From QHXN01 sp032162705 (lineage in GTDB: Bacteria; Acidobacteriota; Blastocatellia; Pyrinomonadales; Pyrinomonadaceae): a DNA stretch of 64,000 nt. Shown here one piece after another: positions 60,848 to 64,000 of this stretch. Numbering within the stretch: the first letter of the stretch is position 1; each line of letters opens with the position of its first letter. The position numbers and the translations under genes are program-made. Below the pieces are notes generated by a model. That model saw nothing but the letters and a program-made list of their open reading frames with translations, was not told where the DNA came from and searched no databases. Where the stretch lies: contig JAVRON010000125.1 in assembly GCA_032162705.1 (NCBI GenBank), positions 39,801-103,800 of the forward strand, given 5' to 3'.

Positions 60848-60883
60848 ACATGGAGTGAGATGAGCAGAACATGGAGTGAGATA
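60848..60883 (+). repeat. tandem duplication carrying two starts
   Basis: GAACATGGAGTGAGAT occurs twice (60847 and 60868 approx.), giving two in-frame ATGs (60860, 60884), each with its own GGAG. Confidence 0.7.
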
Positions 60884-61333
60884 ATGAGCGAGAGACGAAA
60901 GCCGAAAGAGAAAAGCGCGATGGAGAACAATGCGACGGAGAACGAAGTGGCTCTGAGAAGTGAAGCCACGTCGAGAAGTGAAGCCGCGTTGCGTACGTCG
61001 CGTCGGCGATTCACGAAGACGCTGGCCGCCGCCGTCATCGCCGCGCCCGCGTTGACCTCCACCTCAAAGGGGCAGACGCCCCCCGCGTCGAAGGAGCCGA
61101 AGGCCCCGCCCGGGCCCCAGCCCACACCCGCGCAGACGCAAGCCCCGCCGAAGCCCTCGCCCGTGGCCGAGGCTTACACAGAGGTCGCACGCGCGCGGTT
61201 CGGCGAACGTCTCAGCCCGGAACAGCTCGAAGCAGTCAAGCGCCACCTCGAAGGCAACGTGCGCTCTGCCGAGCGACTGCGCGCCTACAAGCTCCAGAAC
61301 TCCGACGAGCCGGACTTCGTTTTCGGCGCGTGA
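60884..61333 (+). CDS. Tat-signal exported small protein
   Basis: A 149-residue protein. Twin-arginine signal TSRRRFTKTLAAAVIAAPAL (~38-57), then a Pro/Thr/Gln-rich linker (~60-95), and a short helical C-terminal domain VAEAYTEVARARFGERLSPEQLEAVKRHLEG (in parts: RFGERLSPEQLEAVK). It lies 18 nt before the amidase gene, so probably a partner subunit or accessory protein. Start ATG 60884 has GGAG 8 nt upstream; ATG 60860 is equally possible because the region is duplicated. No catalytic motif. Confidence 0.7.
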   Translation: MSERRKPKEKSAMENNATENEVALRSEATSRSEAALRTSRRRFTKTLAAAVIAAPALTSTSKGQTPPASKEPKAPPGPQPTPAQTQAPPKPSPVAEAYTEVARARFGERLSPEQLEAVKRHLEGNVRSAERLRAYKLQNSDEPDFVFGA

Positions 61334-61351
61334 CGCACGGGACATGAGAAA

Positions 61352-62779
61352 ATGATTCCAGTCGAAACCCTCTACGCACCCTTGAGCGAGCTGGCCGCGC
61401 AGATTCGCACGCGCCGCCTCTCGCCCGTCGAGCTGACGGAAAGCTACCTGCAAAGATTGGAGACGACGGGCAAGCGCCTGAACGCGGTCGCCTTCGTCAT
61501 GCGCGAGACGGCGCTACGCGAGGCTCGACAGGCCGAAGCCGAGATCAAGCGCGGTCGCTATCGCGGCCCGCTGCACGGCATCCCCTACGGCGTCAAAGAC
61601 CTCATCGCCACACGCGAAGCGCCGACCACCTGGGGCGCAACTCCCTACAAGGATCAACGCTTCGACTACGACGCGACCATCGTCACACGTCTGCGCGAAG
61701 CGGGCGCGGTGCTTCTGTGCAAGCTCGCAATGATCGAGTTGGCGGGCGGGATGGGATACAACCAGGCCGACGCCGCCTGGACGGGCGCGTGCCGCACGCC
61801 CTGGAACACGGGCTTCTGGTCGGGCGGGTCTTCTTCGGGGCCCGGCGCGGCCACGGCCTCCGCTTGCGTGGCCTTCGCCATCGGCTCCGAGACATCAGGG
61901 TCGATCATCACGCCTTCGGCCTTCTGCGGCGTCTCGGGTCTCAGGCCGACCTACGGCGCGGTCTCGCGTCACGGCGCGATGGCGCTCTCATGGACGCTCG
62001 ATAAGCTAGGCCCCATGTGCCGCTCCGCGCTCGACACAGGTGTAGTGTTCTCCGTCATCGCCGGACGCGACCCGCTCGATCCGACCTCGCGCGACTCGAC
62101 CGCGCCCCTGCGCTTCTCGCCCACGGGTCAACTGCTCCGACCGCTCCGGCGCGCACGGCGTCTACGTATCGGTGTGATGAAAGACTCGTATGAGAAGGCG
62201 CAGGAAGAGGTGCGCAAGAATTTTCTCGCCTCGCTCGAAGTGCTCCGACACTTCGCTGACGTGGAGATGGATGTCAAGCTGCCCGACTTTCCCTATGGCC
62301 CTGCGGTCGGGACGATTGTCGATGCAGAGGGCGCGAGCGCCTTCCGCGACCTCATCGAGTCGGGGCGCGTTAAAGAGCTGGCCTCGCCCGAAGGAAGAAC
62401 CGGCGGCTACGCGGCCTCGCTCGTCACGGCCGTTGACTACCTGCACGCGATGCGTATGCGCGCGCCGATGCGAAAGGCTTGGGGCCAGATGTTCAAAAAG
62501 TTCGACGTGCTGGCCGCGCCCTCGCGCTCGACGGTCTCGTACCCCGTTGATAAGACCTTCGACAAAGCGTATCCGGGCATCGGCGCATCATCGCCCATCG
62601 GCGCGAGCAATCTCGTCGGCGTGCCGGCCATCTCCGTGCCGAACGGCACGGGGCAGAACAACCTCCCGACCGGCCTCCAGCTTGTGGGCCCCGCATGGAG
62701 CGAAAGGGATTTGCTGGAGCTGTCGGTCGCATACCAGTCAGAGACCGACTGGCACAAACGACGACCCCCGGAAATTTAA
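61352..62779 (+). CDS. amidase signature family enzyme
   Basis: A 475-residue GatA-like amidase. Ser-cisSer-Lys triad: Lys in GIPYGVKDLI (~82), cis-Ser in WSGGSSSGPGAATAS (~160), nucleophile Ser in GSETSGSIITPSAFCG (~184). The length is usual (450-500). It hydrolyses an amide; whether it serves as Glu-tRNA amidotransferase is unlikely, as no gatB or gatC adjoins. The upstream Tat-signal gene may be co-transcribed. Its own start MIPVETLYAPLSEL has no signal peptide, so cytosolic unless carried by the partner. An intrinsic terminator follows at 62811. Confidence 0.9.
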   Translation: MIPVETLYAPLSELAAQIRTRRLSPVELTESYLQRLETTGKRLNAVAFVMRETALREARQAEAEIKRGRYRGPLHGIPYGVKDLIATREAPTTWGATPYKDQRFDYDATIVTRLREAGAVLLCKLAMIELAGGMGYNQADAAWTGACRTPWNTGFWSGGSSSGPGAATASACVAFAIGSETSGSIITPSAFCGVSGLRPTYGAVSRHGAMALSWTLDKLGPMCRSALDTGVVFSVIAGRDPLDPTSRDSTAPLRFSPTGQLLRPLRRARRLRIGVMKDSYEKAQEEVRKNFLASLEVLRHFADVEMDVKLPDFPYGPAVGTIVDAEGASAFRDLIESGRVKELASPEGRTGGYAASLVTAVDYLHAMRMRAPMRKAWGQMFKKFDVLAAPSRSTVSYPVDKTFDKAYPGIGASSPIGASNLVGVPAISVPNGTGQNNLPTGLQLVGPAWSERDLLELSVAYQSETDWHKRRPPEI

Positions 62780-62810
62780 TCAGGCAACTCGTTATTACTA
62801 ATCCGAAATC

Positions 62811-62853
62811 GCCGACGCTTAATCCACTCTTTCGGATTGTGCGTCGGCTTTTG
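62811..62853 (+). terminator. intrinsic terminator after amidase gene
   Basis: Stem GCCGACGC (62811-62818) / GCGTCGGC (62841-62848), extended by TTAATCC/GGATTGT inside, followed by TTTTG. Confidence 0.8.
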
Positions 62854-63067
62854 CTTCCGTCTGTCGGAGTCCTGCTGCGCCGCCCCGTCCATCTCGGCCC
62901 CACACGTTTCCAAAGCCTCCGCACGTTTCCCCACTGCCGCCGCGATTCAATAACCTTCTCGCCCGTTTGACGTTTCCGGCATCGCCTTTGCTTTATGAAA
63001 AGTCGTGCTTTGATAAAGAACTCTGATGAGAGTTCTCTTGAGAGATTAACCGAAACAGCGACGTTTG

Positions 63068-63342
63068 GGCGTGTGACACTGCTCAAAGTGTCACACGCCT
63101 GATGGCTCTCAACCACCGTTTCAAGGAAACTCGCCGAAAGACCTCACGCGACCGCAGATCGCCGAAGAGGTCTCGTCCGGAAGCGGACGAACGTGCGTTT
63201 TTCCTGGCCGCGTGTGTCGTACGTGCGAGAAAATTTTGCGGCCAGCTCGCACGATTTTTTAGGTGCAACCCGCGCACGGCGTTTCGACATCAAGTGATGT
63301 CAGACAAAAACTCAAGACCTTTTCTGAAGGAGATTCAGCAAT
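63068..63342 (+). promoter_or_regulatory. structured 5' leader, possible attenuator or riboswitch
   Basis: H1: perfect 13-bp hairpin 63068-63080/63087-63099. H2: AGACCTC/GAGGTCT (63139-63145/63167-63173) with inner GCGA/TCGC. H3: CGTCCG-GAAG-CGGACG (63174-63189). Then competing helices: A CTGGCCGC (63204-63211) with A' GCGGCCAG (63238-63245), and B CGTGCGAG (63222-63229) with B' CTCGCACG (63246-63253), the latter followed by ATTTTTT, terminator-like. Because B lies between A and A', both stems cannot comfortably form. Shine-Dalgarno AAGGAG at 63327. Confidence 0.5.
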
Positions 63343-63954
63343 ATGCGTAAGCTATTCATGGCAGCATTATTCATCGCCTGTACCGCGCCGTTCACGTTCG
63401 CGCAGACGAGCGGTGACGACTACAACAAGTACGACTTCTACGTCGGCTACTCGCACGACCGCGTGGACACCGGCTTCAACGACCCAAACCAGAACTTCAT
63501 CTCGAATCGTGAAGGCTTCAACGGCGTCGAGGGTTTCGTCAAGGGCAACGTCAGCCGCTACGTCGGCCTCGTCGGCGACTACTCGTTCCATCGCAAGTCC
63601 TTCAATGATAGTTTCACCATCGGCACCAGCACGACGACCTTCAACGTTGACACAGACCTCCACACGCTGATGGGCGGGGCAGAGTTCAAAGACAACAACA
63701 AGGAGACGAAGGTCAAGCCGTTTGCGCGTGTCCTCGCAGGCTTCCAGCACGCACGCGCCCACTCGTCGGTCTCGGGCATTCCCGACTTCAGCGATAGCGA
63801 GACCGGCTTTAGCGGCGTTATCGGCGGCGGCCTCGACTTCCGCGTCAGCCCGCGCGTTGACTTCCGCGCCATCCAGTTCGACTACAACCCGACCCGCCTG
63901 GGCGGCGAGATGCAGCACAACTTCCGCATCGGCGTCGGCATCATCTTCCGCTAA
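63343..63954 (+). CDS. outer-membrane beta-barrel protein
   Basis: A 203-residue outer-membrane protein. Signal peptide ~1-20 (KLFMAALFIACTAPFTFAQ). Residues ~25-203 alternate polar and hydrophobic residues in about eight strands (DFYVGYSHDRVD, VSRYVGLVGDYSFH, LHTLMGGAEFKD, VKPFARVLAGFQHARAH, FSGVIGGGLDFRVSPRVDFRA), ending HNFRIGVGIIFR with C-terminal Phe-Arg, consistent with OmpA/OmpX-type small barrels. AAGGAG precedes ATG 63343. A long structured leader with a terminator-like hairpin lies upstream, hinting at regulated expression. Ligand unknown. Confidence 0.85.
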   Translation: MRKLFMAALFIACTAPFTFAQTSGDDYNKYDFYVGYSHDRVDTGFNDPNQNFISNREGFNGVEGFVKGNVSRYVGLVGDYSFHRKSFNDSFTIGTSTTTFNVDTDLHTLMGGAEFKDNNKETKVKPFARVLAGFQHARAHSSVSGIPDFSDSETGFSGVIGGGLDFRVSPRVDFRAIQFDYNPTRLGGEMQHNFRIGVGIIFR

Positions 63955-64000
63955 GAAGTCTGAGCCGCCCCGGTACGGACTAACAGAAGAAGCGGCACGC

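Larger units (their letters stand above)
62780..63342. other. 563-nt intergenic region with structured leader
   Basis: Holds the amidase terminator, a low-complexity C/T-rich tract (62850-62960), an AT-richer stretch (~62990-63050) likely to carry the promoter, and a series of hairpins (63068-63260) before the next gene. No convincing gene. Confidence 0.6.

Noticed and set aside
63102..63350. 82-codon frame before the barrel gene
   Set aside because: It overlaps the structured leader and the next gene's start, is very basic, and has no ribosome binding site.

Overview
The window is GC-rich, densely coding bacterial chromosome with 46 protein genes called and no rRNA, tRNA, CRISPR array, integrase or transposase seen. 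The gene set suggests an Acidobacteriota chromosome, most likely of the Blastocatellia/Pyrinomonadaceae type. The reasons are a fused E2/E1 2-oxoglutarate decarboxylase-dehydrogenase (Kgd type), DUF4214 and TonB-C fusion proteins, MalT-like regulators with BTAD domains, several secreted peptidases, serine/threonine kinase-WD40 fusions, and abundant intergenic inverted repeats. The taxonomic call is inference from family content, not from a marker gene.

Layout. 0-9.8 kb: WD40-TonB protein, a membrane-anchored unknown, tlyA, cysteine-cluster and zinc-ribbon proteins, nadK, a dicarboxylate/amino acid symporter, a rhomboid protease and two ferritin-like/stress-type helical proteins. 10-13 kb: an exported truncated globin, queF, a small membrane protein and an MFS transporter. 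13.1-17.6 kb: a two-gene module of a multi-domain TIR protein and a membrane-spanning STAND NTPase with a C-terminal LAS-type (murein endopeptidase-like) domain. This is the best candidate for an undescribed conflict or signalling system. 17.7-25.8 kb: a family A DNA polymerase with proofreading domain but no 5' nuclease, an APC permease, wecC-wecB (UDP-ManNAcA synthesis) and a hemolysin III protein. 25.9-33.4 kb: S53 peptidase, dual-specificity phosphatase, a possible divergent kinase, a GDT1-type cation transporter and an S8 protease with octapeptide repeats and SLH domains. 33.6-42 kb, all on the minus strand: a MalT-like/BTAD regulator, a stand-alone ATPase paralogue, cytochrome P450, PhzF-like protein and a cystathionine gamma-synthase family enzyme. 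42-53 kb: DUF4214 protein, kinase-WD40, DUF885 peptidase, hutF, an ArgE-like deacylase and a secreted unknown. 53-64 kb: M29-like lipoprotein, kgd, P-loop kinase-like protein, alpha/beta hydrolase, Tat-signal protein, amidase and an outer-membrane barrel protein behind a structured leader.

The second notable feature is a set of about 20 intergenic inverted-repeat elements. Many have arms built from degenerate 7-nt tandem units (GTAGTCA, GTGATAA/GTGATGA, GTAAGCA and others), others from 8-9-nt or longer units. Almost all lie at the 3' end of a gene, and several provide that gene's stop codon and last residues. Their unrelated sequences but shared architecture deserve attention. Many genes need shorter starts than the longest open frame, because upstream extensions run into these repeats or leaders.
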